Assembly (NCBI GenBank): GCA_949316235.1 | Contig: OX438754.1 | Coordinates: forward strand, 5,627,501 to 5,691,500 | Source of the DNA: Oegoconia quadripuncta | Lineage: Eukaryota; Arthropoda; Insecta; Lepidoptera; Autostichidae | Length of the DNA stretch: 64,000 bases | Direction: 5' to 3' | In this document: one piece after another, positions 54,544 through 64,000 of the stretch | Position numbering within the stretch: the stretch's first letter is position 1 | Layout of the letters: every line of letters starts with the position of its first letter | Notes under the pieces: model-generated | Database searches by the model: none | What the model saw: only the letters and a program-made list of their open reading frames with translations | Told to the model about the DNA's origin: nothing | Made by a program: the position numbers and the translations under genes

Positions 54544-54999
54544 CTAGTTGACCACTTCTGGTGTTTTTAAAATTAGTTCCGGGTTTCTTTGCATGAAAAC
54601 TCGGAACCAAGTTTCTCCAGCGGAATCATTTGAGGGCCAAGACTTAGGAACCTCTTTGGAATTAGCCTTCGCAAATTCATTTGCTAATTTCATAGCTTCC
54701 TTTATTGACAATTCGTATTTCATTTTGTTACATGTCATAAGATACGTTGCAAGGGCCTTTTCCTCCTCAATTGTGAATACATCTGAGGTTTCGTACTGAT
54801 TTCCCAATTCTTCGAGTTTAGCGAGTTTGTCTCTGTTTCTGCAATAGTTCCGTAAGGTAGTTCTGTCGATGCCATATCTTGTTGCAGTTCCTTTAATTGA
54901 TTTCCCTTTGTCAATATCATCTATAGCATGTCTCATGACCATTGCATCCACTTTGGTCCTGTATTTATTGCTTTCTTTATGTTTAGACTTCAAAGGCAT
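54544..54999 (-). CDS. psq/CENP-B-type HTH DNA-binding protein (pogo/Tigger-like, truncated)
   Basis: 151 residues opening MPLKSKHKESNKYRTKVDAM. Residues about 18-60 form a pipsqueak-type helix-turn-helix (KGKSIKGTATRYGIDRTTLR); about 75-145 resemble the second, CENP-B-like HTH of pogo transposases (EEEKALATYLM, GETWFRVFMQRNPEL). The family continues into a DDE domain after about 150 residues; here the frame ends with TAG at VVN. A CAG acceptor (minus, complement of about 55014) sits just before the ATG, so the ORF may be a spliced exon. It is either a broken transposon or a host exon coding only for DNA binding; not resolved. Confidence 0.72.
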   Translation of the reverse strand: MPLKSKHKESNKYRTKVDAMVMRHAIDDIDKGKSIKGTATRYGIDRTTLRNYCRNRDKLAKLEELGNQYETSDVFTIEEEKALATYLMTCNKMKYELSIKEAMKLANEFAKANSKEVPKSWPSNDSAGETWFRVFMQRNPELILKTPEVVN

Positions 55000-55019
55000 T
55001 TTGGCACACTTATCTGGAA

Positions 55020-56890
55020 ATAATACGATCGTGATTAGTAACAGGAAAAGAAGAGAGAACGTGATCGAAGGTCTTCTAGGAGGGAAAGTATTATTCCCTC
55101 GTCAGTGTGACCAACCGTCCCACCACCGTCCGGCTCCGCGCGTTCACGCTCTTGTGCTGCTCGCAAGGTACCATTATCAATAAAAACCTTCTCGTTTCTA
55201 GTAAATTACAGCAGCTATAGCACTTATGTGGGTAGTAATAGAGATATAATAGAGAATACAGAAAATCTTATTCTAGAGTAATAAAAACTGGGTATAACAT
55301 GCGGTATAGGTAAAAATCGGTCTTGACAATGACAATGGCATTTTCATACCTACGAGTGTTTGGTAAATGCTTTCAATTGAAAGCAGGCGATTAGCAAAGT
55401 TAAGCAACGTCTTGAATTGGTGACCACTTGTGGCATTTTTGTGTTTCTGTGCTGCGAAATCCCTTTCAACGGTCGTTTAACTATCATTTAAGTGGTTTTT
55501 GAAGCACGGAAACACAAAAAAGACAAAATTGGTCACTAATTCAAGACGTTACTTAACAAGACCGGGATATTATTTTTTATATTGAAAGCACTCAGTTCAA
55601 GGCAGAGACCTACAGGAGACGAAGGTCAGGTTGTAATGAAATACAAATAATGGTTATACAATTTTTATTTAAATTTACCATTGGGTATACATATATTTAA
55701 CAATGCAATTAAAGGATACAAGCTGATGCGCGACAATGCTCGCCCATACACTGCTAAAGCTACCAGGGAACCCTAGAAGCTCCTGTACAATTTAGGTCAC
55801 ACGCCCAATATATAATTATAGGTGTTTGCATAGCATGGGAGTGCAGTGTGAATACTGGAGCTAGTGGAGAAGTACAAGTATCTAGGACTTCTTATAGACT
55901 ACAATACAATACAATACAATACAAGTACACTACAAATTCTTTGGCAAACTATTATTACCATTATATAACCATTTAACCATTTAAACCATTTATTTCCACA
56001 CACCGAGAAAAAAAAAACCACAACAACAATACAAGAAATCAAGGTCCGCATCCCGCAAACCGCTCTCGAGACCGAGATGGCCACCAGCTCACGCTTGAGA
56101 ACCTGTTTCATATTGAAACAGTATCAGAAAAAAATAAAAATAAAGGAAAACTATAGTATCGAGATCAAGACGCGATCCCAGTCTCAAGATCGATCCACCA
56201 ACACGGCTCTATGACTAACTAGGTACTACAATGAGTGCGTGTGTGGTGGACAGTCTCAGTAGACACTGAGTGACGTGAATCACTCAGCACTGGTTTTCAG
56301 CCTGCCCTCAACATATGTTACAATTACATCTTTGTATTGCGGGCTTGTTACGCAAGTTAGCAAAACCAACGGGATTGTAGATCTTAAACACAGTTTTTTT
56401 TTTTCCTTTCTTGCAAGAGTACATAGACTATTTTCATTGAGTTTATCCAAATTACGTTGCATTTATCCATTATGTTGCAAAGTTCATGTCTTATCTTATT
56501 ATCTTATCTTATCCTATTTAAAATTATGTTTTACATTACTTAAACTGTATGTATGCATTACATATGCATCTTACTACTAAAAAAAAAAAAAGTTGAAAAA
56601 TATGTTTTTACATGTGCTCGATTACAGTTTGTATGAAAACTGGTTACTATGGTGTATTTTTATTTTTATTTTATTTTCTTAGGGATAACAACAGCTTACA
56701 ACATAGATGATATTTCTAACAAGGTATTACAAACTAGAAAGCCAATTACAATTATCCACGGATTACAATTAAGCACAAATTACGAAATTAGCTCAGTGAA
56801 CGATTGCAAGACAATACATTTAAATTTAAACTTATGTATCCAAATATGTGTATAATAGGACTGTGTGTAACGATGATATATAGTAGATAC
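55020..56890. other. No gene recognised
   Basis: Several short ORFs have no domain. 55395-55440 and 55520-55560 form a loose inverted repeat (GACCACTTGTGGCATTTTTG / AAAATTGGTCACTAATTCAAGACG), perhaps a worn MITE. 55898-55924 is a TACAA microsatellite. Confidence 0.4.
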
Positions 56891-56894
56891 ATAA

Positions 56895-57525
56895 ATGAAA
56901 AACTTGCATATCCTCACTCTTCTTTATACCGTACTACACAGTCAGATTTCCCCCCCTTACCTTAAAAATCTGTTTACATATTTAGGATCCGATCACGATG
57001 TGCCCCTTAGGTCTAAAACAGACAATTCGCTTAAGCCCATCAGCTGCCGTACAAATTATTACTCGGGATCCTTTGGCATTAAGGCTGCGCAGTTGTGGAA
57101 TGCACTACCACTAAGTATTCGCCACGCAGAATCGCTTGCAGTGTTTAAACTGCGTCTAAAGGAATATTATTTATCTCTCTAATGAATTGTATATACTGTT
57201 ATATATATTTATGTGTATTTTGCTATTGTACTTATTTATATGGTTTGTTTATTTTAGTAAGTGTTTATCTTTGTATGTATTCCACTATACCTATGTATTT
57301 TCTATGTATCGTCTATGTACCTACTGATATTTAAGTTATTCAGCTTTAACTTTGCACTATCCAACTACTTATTAAAAAAGCTTCTTTAACTGAGGTTGTC
57401 TGGAAGAAATCGCTATCAGCGATAAGACCGCCTTTGTACACTTCATCATCTATGTTAAATGTTCTTTGTATTTTATTTTTGTGTGCAATAAAGAATTTAA
57501 TAATAATAATAATAATAATATTCGT
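56895..57525 (+). mobile_element. LINE ORF2 C-terminus, 3' UTR and AAT tail
   Basis: Frame 56895-57182 includes YYSGSFGIKAAQLWNALP and FKLRLKEYYLSL, the end of a Jockey-type ORF2. The 3' UTR has GGTTGTCTGGAAGAAATCGC, and the element ends TTGTGTGCAATAAAGAATTT with AAT repeats at 57497-57520. 5'-truncated. Confidence 0.8.
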
Positions 57526-57668
57526 ATAAAGCATTAAGGTCACGTTGAAGTAGCTCACAGTCATCAGCTGAGCGCACTCTCATGTAAATTTTTAAATACA
57601 TTTCTTAACAATCAAAATAAAGCAGGGAAGCTATTATATAATTATTATAGAAATTAGATATTAAAATA

Positions 57669-58262
57669 CACGACTCGACAAAGTCTAGGGAACAAGGATG
57701 TTATAGTATTTTTTTCAAATTGGAGAAGTGACAGGAACCTCCATAACAGGCCATCTTACAACAACTCTTACGACATATGTGTATGCTTGCTTTATTACAA
57801 AACACAATACCATAAGCGTAGTTAACTCGATATGACGTCAAGCTAATACTGCCTACGTATCGCACAAATAACCATCTATGTTACAATAACTTTTTTACGG
57901 AAGGTGCCTTAAATTTCTGTTCTTTGATTTGGTTTATGTATATCTAAATGTTCTGGTATTTTATGTATTCGTCTCAACATTGGTGTCTAACTCATATAAC
58001 ATATAAACTAAACTAAAACCAGTTTTAGAGTGGTGCCGTCGCATCGTACTGTTCCAGGGAGAAAGAAACGGTACTACTTTAAAACTGGTTTTAGTTTAGT
58101 TTAGTTTAGTTGGTGTACATCTGAATCGACACTAATGCTTGCTAAATAGGCATCATATGCTTATACATACATTATGTTGTCATATAGAGGTCAGTATACT
58201 TATCGTAGTTTTCTTAAAAAACTTGACATAGCTCCTTGTTCCCTAGACTTTATTGAGTAGTG
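57669..58262. mobile_element. Tc1/mariner-type MITE with a second MITE inside
   Basis: Inverted ends share AAAGTCTAGGGAACAAGGA, and TA flanks each end (57667-57668, 58263-58264), the target duplication of the Tc1/mariner group. 57985-58125 is a copy of the palindromic MITE of 19507-19650, nested within. No transposase frame. Confidence 0.8.
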
Positions 58263-58300
58263 TACTACACTTATCCCTATGACACATAAAAAGTGGTAAG

Positions 58301-60103
58301 TTAAATATGGTATTTCATGAAGCAATCATCTATACAGAGGCTTACTTCACACTGCATGCACTTCCACACTGTTCGCGATACAACCTTACGCTGTGCGCAC
58401 AGCCAGCAGCGACTTCGCTTGAAGTCATTCCGAATCGGAAAATGGCGGTGTTTAACCTGAGGTCTTTCGTTGTTGGAAGATTGAGATCTTTCTTCAGTTG
58501 TAGTGAACACTCCAGCGTTTGACGCCAAAAGTCGTGAATGCGTGGTCAAATCGAAGCCTCTGTGAATCTTCACCAGGTGTTCTGCCAATATTATCTTGAA
58601 TTGTCTGTGTGTAATTTTATTGGCTGTTCCATATATTATAAAGCAATTAAATATGGCTGTACTAAACAATCGACGGAACAGCTGTTTATACCAGATCTTG
58701 GTTTTAGCACGTTCCATGGGCTGAGCAGACAGAAATTGCGCCTTCCTGTCTACCCCTCCCATGGATTTGTTATAATCCAGGACAATTTGTGGCTTCACCA
58801 GCATTTTATTATGTTTTTCAGTCGCTTGGATTTGTAAGTTATGATACGTCGAGAGCATGGTAACTAAATTGGCATCTCTCCATACCATCATTGACAAATC
58901 ATGACAGTAGTTGGCGACTAATTCACCCTGGCGTAGGCCAGTCTTAGTCAAAGTCTGCAATGAACTGGGAACGAATTCCCGGTTCAGTCTCAATGTTCCG
59001 TAACAGTCAGTTTGCTGTCTTTTCAAGCATCTGGCTAGTAAAGGACCGTTATAAAAATGGTCCATGATAAGAGTATGACCAAGGTGAAGTAGTGGACTAA
59101 CCAAGTCATAAACGATTTTGACTGTTGAATTGCCTGAGCGGTCGGTCGCCGTTGCAATGTCAGTCCGTTTTTCTTTCCCTGCATGTACGAAACATCGCCA
59201 AAGATAGCCAGTGGAAGACTCGCATAATTCATAGATTTTTACTCCAACCTTGGAGGCCTTTAATGAAATTTTTTGCGAGAAGCTGAGTCTTCCATGCGAC
59301 TTGAGTAGTGATTCATCGATGACTATTTCTTGGTGAGGTTTGTATAGGCCGGAAAATTTACTATTGAAATAATCAATGACTGGCTGAATTTTTCCTATTT
59401 CATTCGGATCGGTCAGAGTCTCGTTGTCGACGAAATGCATCAGGGTTTTTAACAACATGTACCTGTTGTACGACATTATTTTATTAAAATATGGCATAGT
59501 GCCAAAACCATTATGGGAAAAATAAAATTTCTCTTCCTGGACAGGGTACAACTCTTGCAGTATTGTTAATGCTAAAAAACTGAGCATTTCGTCTCTGTCA
59601 GTCGGAGTCCATCTAGTTAGTCGCGAACTCGAAAGAAGCTTGTTGTCGGTTGTTTGCATGGCTATCTTCTGACTGGCATAGCGGTTTGTCTCAACACAAA
59701 GTCGGTCAACAAAGTCACTATCAATCATTTCGTAGAACACGTCGACCGCACGAGTCTGGTTTGTTACACTAAAAGTAGGTCCTGGGGTTCCTGCGAAAAC
59801 CTCACGTTGTCCAATAAAAGTCTTACTTTCCTTTTGCCAATTAAATTGATAACAGTCGGCCGACGCGATTTGACGTAAAGTAAGATCATTTTGTTTGTCT
59901 TCAGCCGCTAGTACGCGAGCCTCTAAAGCAGTTAAATCACTGTCCGCCGGAGGCTCAGGACAAGCGTCGCGAGCTGTCAAAATTGGGAGCGGGCTAGCCT
60001 CGTCGTCAACATCCATGTCGCAGTCACTCAACTCAGCATTTTGTGTCGTCCAGTCTTGCAGATTCACCTCAAAGAATTTGCCCTTAACATCTGGAACAAA
60101 CAA
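58301..60103 (-). CDS. piggyBac-type transposase
   Basis: 600 residues in one uninterrupted frame. An acidic N-terminus (26-60) leads into the core: the first catalytic Asp in VIDESLLKSHG (D263), the second in LIMDHFYNG (D348), the third in MGGVDRKAQF (D452), spaced 85 and 104 as in the family. VWRDANLVTMLSTYH is the conserved strand between. The C-terminus (about 567-597) is a cysteine/histidine-rich finger (CWLCAQ ... CMQC ... CIDDC). The frame starts with TTG, while a strong acceptor (TTTGTTCCAG, exon start 60090) precedes the ATGTTAAGG sequence, so a first exon may lie upstream. No clear TTAA-flanked ends were found. It could be a young element or a domesticated gene. Confidence 0.85.
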   Translation of the reverse strand: MFVPDVKGKFFEVNLQDWTTQNAELSDCDMDVDDEASPLPILTARDACPEPPADSDLTALEARVLAAEDKQNDLTLRQIASADCYQFNWQKESKTFIGQREVFAGTPGPTFSVTNQTRAVDVFYEMIDSDFVDRLCVETNRYASQKIAMQTTDNKLLSSSRLTRWTPTDRDEMLSFLALTILQELYPVQEEKFYFSHNGFGTMPYFNKIMSYNRYMLLKTLMHFVDNETLTDPNEIGKIQPVIDYFNSKFSGLYKPHQEIVIDESLLKSHGRLSFSQKISLKASKVGVKIYELCESSTGYLWRCFVHAGKEKRTDIATATDRSGNSTVKIVYDLVSPLLHLGHTLIMDHFYNGPLLARCLKRQQTDCYGTLRLNREFVPSSLQTLTKTGLRQGELVANYCHDLSMMVWRDANLVTMLSTYHNLQIQATEKHNKMLVKPQIVLDYNKSMGGVDRKAQFLSAQPMERAKTKIWYKQLFRRLFSTAIFNCFIIYGTANKITHRQFKIILAEHLVKIHRGFDLTTHSRLLASNAGVFTTTEERSQSSNNERPQVKHRHFPIRNDFKRSRCWLCAQRKVVSRTVWKCMQCEVSLCIDDCFMKYHI

Positions 60104-60765
60104 TTTTGTTATTTATTTCTTTGTGTTCTGTAGTCCTGTTATAGAAGTAAGTTAAGTTTATACAGCTATATTTATAAAATATATCTACAATATATATCTA
60201 CAAAACATTATAAATTTAACTTGGGATGATGAATAAATTTCCAGAAAAGTAATAAAATAAAACTATGGAACAAGGTGAATGATCGTGTAATAACTAAATG
60301 ATAACACCCAATTCTCTGTTTGATGAGATTTCGTATTATGTGTCCGCCGCACGCGTCCGCTGTCTAACAGCTATTATTGTACGCTCTTTGAAGTACTTGC
60401 TTCGCGCATTCGGCGGGCGCATACACTACAAATTTTCCTTATTTTAATTTTTGAGGTAAAGTCATACATTGTACAAGCTCTCAACTGATATTATTATCCA
60501 ATTTGACTCCTTAAAGTAAACCAATAATGACATAACAATCAATACGTCATAAAATGGCTAAATTAATATTCACATTTCCAATAACATTGTACTTAATAAG
60601 AATAAGAATAGTTTATTATAAACGCCACAACACGATGCAAAAACAAAAAAGTAGTAAATTATAGCTAAAATAGAAATACAATTATGAAGAAGACCCCGAC
60701 AATGCTGTCACGTGTTGCGGCGTGCACAAATGGGTTAGGAACAATAATTAATCTGAAAAACCTTA
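60104..60765. other. No feature recognised
   Basis: Upstream side of the piggyBac ORF. 60340-60420 is GC-rich (CCGCCGCACGCGTCCGCTGT). No promoter motif could be supported. 60600-60660 resembles a LINE tail. Confidence 0.35.
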
Positions 60766-60885
60766 TACAGTGTGTCCGCCGGCAGATTTTTTTGTTTAAA
60801 ATCTCCTTGCGCACGAACTGAATGCATGAGAGGGGTGCGGGGGGGTACCGATCGGAGCGTGAGCATTGCGGACGCACTAGTCACG

Positions 60886-61285
60886 ATGAGTCAGTGGCAG
60901 GGCTCGCATCGCGCGTTCGCAGTCGAGGCGTACTTTAAGGCTGGCGATTCTCTACTCGGAGCAAGGCAGAAGTTTTGTTCACACTACAAAATTCGACGTG
61001 TAAGTGACGGGCCGTCCACCCAACTAATTTTATCCTGGGTACAGAAGTTTCGGAAAACGGGTTCGACATTCAATATCCATCCACCGGGTCCATCAACTTC
61101 TGTGGCGACTCCCGAAAACGTCAGTATCATGCGAGAAGAAATTCGGAAAAATCCAAGGAAGTCTGTTAGGAAGGTGGCAGCTTCTACTGGCCTCAATTGA
61201 AGTGTCAACTCAAGTTCCACCCATATAAATTACAAATTGTGCAACAATTAAAAGAAGGAGATTGTTTGGCAAGGGAAGTTTATGC
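60886..61285 (+). pseudogene. Mariner-like transposase N-terminus, broken
   Basis: From the ATG at 60886 the frame reads MSQWQGSHRAFAVEAYFKAG, then KIRRVSDGPSTQLILSWVQK and IRKNPRKSVRKVAASTGLN, the helix-turn-helix half of an arthropod mariner-type transposase. It stops at 61198-61200. After a frameshift, coding sense resumes (LKFHPYKLQIVQQLKEGD, to VYA at about 61285), and there a Helitron-like element interrupts it. The catalytic DDE part is absent. Confidence 0.78.
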
Positions 61286-61512
61286 CTAATATAATAAATG
61301 CGAAAGTTTGGATGTGGGTTTGTTTGTTGCTCAATCACGGCGTAACGGATGAAAGGATTTGGATGAAATTTGGTATATAGGTAGAACATACCCTGGATTA
61401 AAACATAGGATACTTTTTATGCCGATACAGTAAATACTTCCTGCGGGATAAACAAATTTCCGCGATAAAGTTATTCAATGCAGGCGAAGTCGCGGGCGGA
61501 AAACTAGTACAT
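61286..61512 (+). mobile_element. Non-autonomous Helitron with 3' CTAGT
   Basis: Begins AATATAATAAATGCGAAAGT, has GGATTTGGATGAAATTTGGT, and ends AGGCGAAGTCGCGGGCGGAA then ACTAGT, a GC-rich stretch followed by CTAG. It interrupts the mariner-like gene. Confidence 0.72.
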
Positions 61513-62975
61513 AATAAAGTGGCCAATTTATCATTAACTTGTCAAATTATGTAGGTACTTCAATCTATTGTATAAAGTTTTCCGCTATACACTTATCTTC
61601 CAACTTGTCCAAACAGCCAAAAATTGTTCTTGCATCATTCATGCATACTCTTCAAGTGTACGATGTTGCTTCTATTCTATCTTTTAGTCTCATCATTTCT
61701 GACTTGTGCGTCACCACCATAATTTAATCATATTCTTGACGAATACCTTATCTCTTACATTCAAATCATAGTTCGCTGTTTTTCTCTTACATTCATATTA
61801 TGTGGACAGACCCGCTTCTTCTATCGCGGCCCCCGCCTGCTGCCGCCGTGGGATAAGTCTGTTTTATCTGTGAATCAGCGTTATGAATTTTAAAAATCAA
61901 CCTATTTACATCGAAATATTGCAATGTCACTTTAGAGCTTCTTACTACGAATAAAACCAAAATATATATATATATATATCTTCCCTAGGGTCCATGGGAT
62001 CCATCACACTACAAATTATATACACGAGTGACTCATACTCTAATGAAAAATAAACGTTGGCTCAAGTCTGTGAAACTTTATCGCTCAAATTACCAGCATA
62101 CTTGCCAAGTAATTTCTAATTTATTAGCTTATTACATTAAAAAAAATTTAAATTATCTGACATGAATAAATTCCATATCTGTCTCAGAGCTTAAAGCTAA
62201 TAATAGGTAGGGGTATTATAATACTCGAGTGACAAAATTGTACATGAGACTCATCACTAGTCTGTACCAATAGAAGTGCATGGACCAGACCAGGCAAAGA
62301 GAACAACACCAAAGTACCAAATAATTAGCCATTTCCTCACTGCTTGTATAGACCCTAAATAAAATGCAGAGCACTACTTACGTTTCCTCTAAGCATTTCG
62401 TCGTACTTTCCAACCCCCATAGATAGAGAAGTTGTTTACAGTATCGTAAAAGCTGCCACCAGGAAAAGATCTCCCCTGGCCCATCTGGAAGTACCTGTAT
62501 AAATTTCGGTCGGGCGGTGGTTAGGTGCAGAAAATTCAGGAAGATGTGAGGGCTTCTCTAATGATGCCAAGTGTGATAGCGGCATCGCGCAATCTATGGC
62601 GCACTTATTGTCGTGCTCTGCCTCTGCCTCTTCAGTTTCTTGCACAGGGAATGACCTTTTTGAGGCCAACCAAAGAGCCCTCCACGTTGCTACTTTTTAG
62701 GCCAAACGTCATCATAACGTTTGCTATTCACTCGAAAAGAAGAAGAACTATTTGTACCAACTACAAAACATTAGGCATACACTATAAATCATACTACTAA
62801 TACACATTTATATAACTACATAGCACACGCCAACGTTTAGGCGACGTCTAAGGTAGATTAATTTAGGAAACAAAAACTCTCGTCATTTAATATTTTAATT
62901 TATAATATTTCGTTACAATTATGTATTATTTTAATGCTACAATACCTAAAAATAGTTGTAAATTACATTGTGATA
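61513..62975. other. No feature recognised
   Basis: About 1.4 kb; an AT microsatellite at 61963-61979. 62570-62650 (GATAGCGGCATCGCGCAATC) looks like worn LINE sequence but is not assigned. Confidence 0.35.
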
Positions 62976-62976
62976 A

Positions 62977-63206
62977 TCAGACTCTTACGTAAAATCCATT
63001 ATGTATAACGTAAGTTGGTTTTTCATGATTGTGTTTAACATTCGCTTCTATTATTTCGTGTTCGGACTTAACCATAGTTATACTTGCTTTGCATCCACTT
63101 TTGGTGCACACCCATCGGTCGACAGTCTTCCTTCGTGTGTCACTGAAGAATGTATAGCCGTCGACTACAGCTAACACTTTACCGCTTTGTTTCTTTACCC
63201 ATGTAA
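62977..63206 (-). CDS. mod(mdg4): FLYWCH terminal exon 22 (rightmost, closest to expected 5' end)
   Basis: Encodes 75 residues opening T-W-V-K-K-Q-S-G-K. GYTFFS, DRWVC, GCKA, KHNH and a GFYVRV end. The spacing between the cysteines is two residues shorter than in the main subgroup. The acceptor is the complement of 63207-63208. It is separated from exon 21 by 9.9 kb filled largely with transposons. An overlapping longer frame through 63375 comes from a plus-strand LINE tail and is not part of the exon. Confidence 0.86.
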
Positions 63207-63242
63207 CTGAAACTAAAACGAAAGAAGTAAATATTTTAATAA

Positions 63243-63450
63243 AAGCCTGTGGAACGGACTTCCTGCAGCGGTATTCGCGAACGAGTACGACATTGGAACC
63301 TTCAAGAAACGAGCCTACACCTTCCTCAAAGGCCGGCAACGCATCCGTGACCCTTTTGGTGTTGCGGGTGTCCATGGACGGCGGTGATTGCTTTCCATCG
63401 GGTGACCCGCATGCTCGTTTGCCGCCCTTTCATATTAAAAAAAAAAGACT
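63243..63450 (+). mobile_element. LINE ORF2 C-terminal tip and tail
   Basis: Frame: [20 protein letters not shown] then [17 protein letters not shown] and a stop; the 3' end has TCCATCGGGTGACCCGCATG, CGTTTGCCGCCCTTTCATAT and poly(A). Lies directly in the intron upstream of exon 22. Confidence 0.78.
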
Positions 63451-63579
63451 TTATCAACGTACATTATATAGGTAGTGACGTCTACTGCGTATTTGCATCG
63501 ACATTCCATTCAATTTTACAATAGATTTTTGGCGTTATTTTCACAAAACAAGCGTCAGGTAAATTTTATATATATTCAT

Positions 63580-64000
63580 AACGTCACGATCTGTATCCCA
63601 AATGGGGTGGTAACAGCTAACATAAACATGAACGTTTGCATACATACATAACGTCACGACTTTTATCCCAAATGGCGTGGTCAGAGATATCCCAAACAAT
63701 AGTGTTTCGGTGTCCCAAACATTAAAAGTTTAATGATTGAAACAACATCCACGGTTCACCTTATAAAATATACAGAAATGCACACGTGACAGGGGGTGAG
63801 CCCAGCGCCGTTGAAACGTGCAAATCTGTAGATGTTTTTTTTTTTTGGAAAGTCCCTTAGTCTCCTTTTATGACACTCACGGGAATGAACGTTTGGGTGT
63901 TCCAAAAACTAAAACATCATCCACGGGTCACCTTTCGAAGCATACAGAAATATAAACGTGACGGGGAGTGAGCCCATCTATGGTACCCAAAGATATAGGT
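63580..64000 (+). mobile_element. Repeat family with CGACACCCACGGGAA-type end, second locus
   Basis: ATCCCAAATGGCGTGGTCAG, CACGGTTCACCTTATAAAAT, GGGGGTGAGCCCAGCGCCGT and TATGACACTCACGGGAATGA match 52400-52845. The copy runs into the window edge with a third partial repeat. Confidence 0.6.

Larger units (their letters stand above)
7389..63206 (-). other. mod(mdg4): Array of 22 alternative 3'-terminal FLYWCH exons (mod(mdg4)-type locus)
   Basis: Seen: 22 co-oriented minus-strand units, each with an intronic AG acceptor, two bases that finish a split codon, a FLYWCH domain (W-x-C, C-x-A, H-x-H zinc ligands), usually a G-x-Y-x-(K/R)-I/L tail, and a stop. Exon lengths including stop are all 2 modulo 3; 236 bases is the commonest (11 of 22). 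Known: Drosophila mod(mdg4) joins a shared BTB-containing 5' part to one of about 30 variable 3' exons, most coding FLYWCH fingers, some by trans-splicing; the products act in chromatin insulation, meiotic pairing and apoptosis, in the nucleus. Inferred: this is the variable part of the lepidopteran orthologue. The BTB part is outside the window, so another BTB-FLYWCH gene cannot be excluded. No donor or internal shared exon was found in the window. Confidence 0.82.

Noticed and set aside
56275..56580. 101-codon plus-strand frame
   Set aside because: Hydrophobic, repeat-like, no domain; in a stretch without splice or promoter signals.
63207..63375. N-terminal extension of exon 22
   Set aside because: It is the antisense of a LINE C-terminus; the acceptor at 63207-63208 marks the true start.

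Overview
The window reads as AT-rich genomic DNA of an insect, most probably a moth or butterfly. The evidence is the repeat landscape: tRNA-derived SINEs, short Helitron-like elements ending in CTAGT, Jockey-type and other LINE 3' tails, piggyBac, Harbinger and Tc1/mariner remnants. There is no prokaryotic gene organisation. Species assignment is inference; no species marker is present.

The host content is one thing repeated many times. From 7389 to 63206, on the minus strand, I find 22 separate exons of about 200-290 bases, each encoding one FLYWCH zinc finger and its own stop codon. Each is preceded by a 3' splice acceptor and each opens in the same phase: two bases complete a codon begun in an upstream exon. 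None has a convincing start codon, and three (11221-11447, 12499-12725, 49360-49595) have no methionine near the start, so ORF callers miss them. This is the architecture of the 3' part of mod(mdg4), a BTB-domain chromatin gene whose shared 5' exons are joined, partly by trans-splicing, to many mutually exclusive 3' exons. The shared BTB exons are not here; on this strand they should lie beyond base 64000, or on another transcript if trans-spliced.

The array has grown by local duplication. Sister exons are 11221/12499, 14063/15771, 29320/30809 (four differences in 77 residues), 46391/49360 (inside a segmental duplication of several kb) and 52096/52887. Single exons show change in progress: a C-terminus supplied by a SINE (26075), a lost zinc-ligand histidine (52887), a duplicated splice acceptor (34415), a tandem CAG acceptor (22699) and a shifted stop (15771).

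The rest is mobile DNA. Bases about 658-5890 hold a LINE with both ORFs open. A Helitron relic with a helicase C-terminus lies at 24449-25870. The 9.9 kb without exons (53126-62976) holds a psq/CENP-B-type DNA-binding ORF, LINE tails, nested MITEs, a 600-codon piggyBac transposase with its three aspartates, and a broken mariner-like transposase. Many inter-exon stretches hold nothing I recognise; these are listed.
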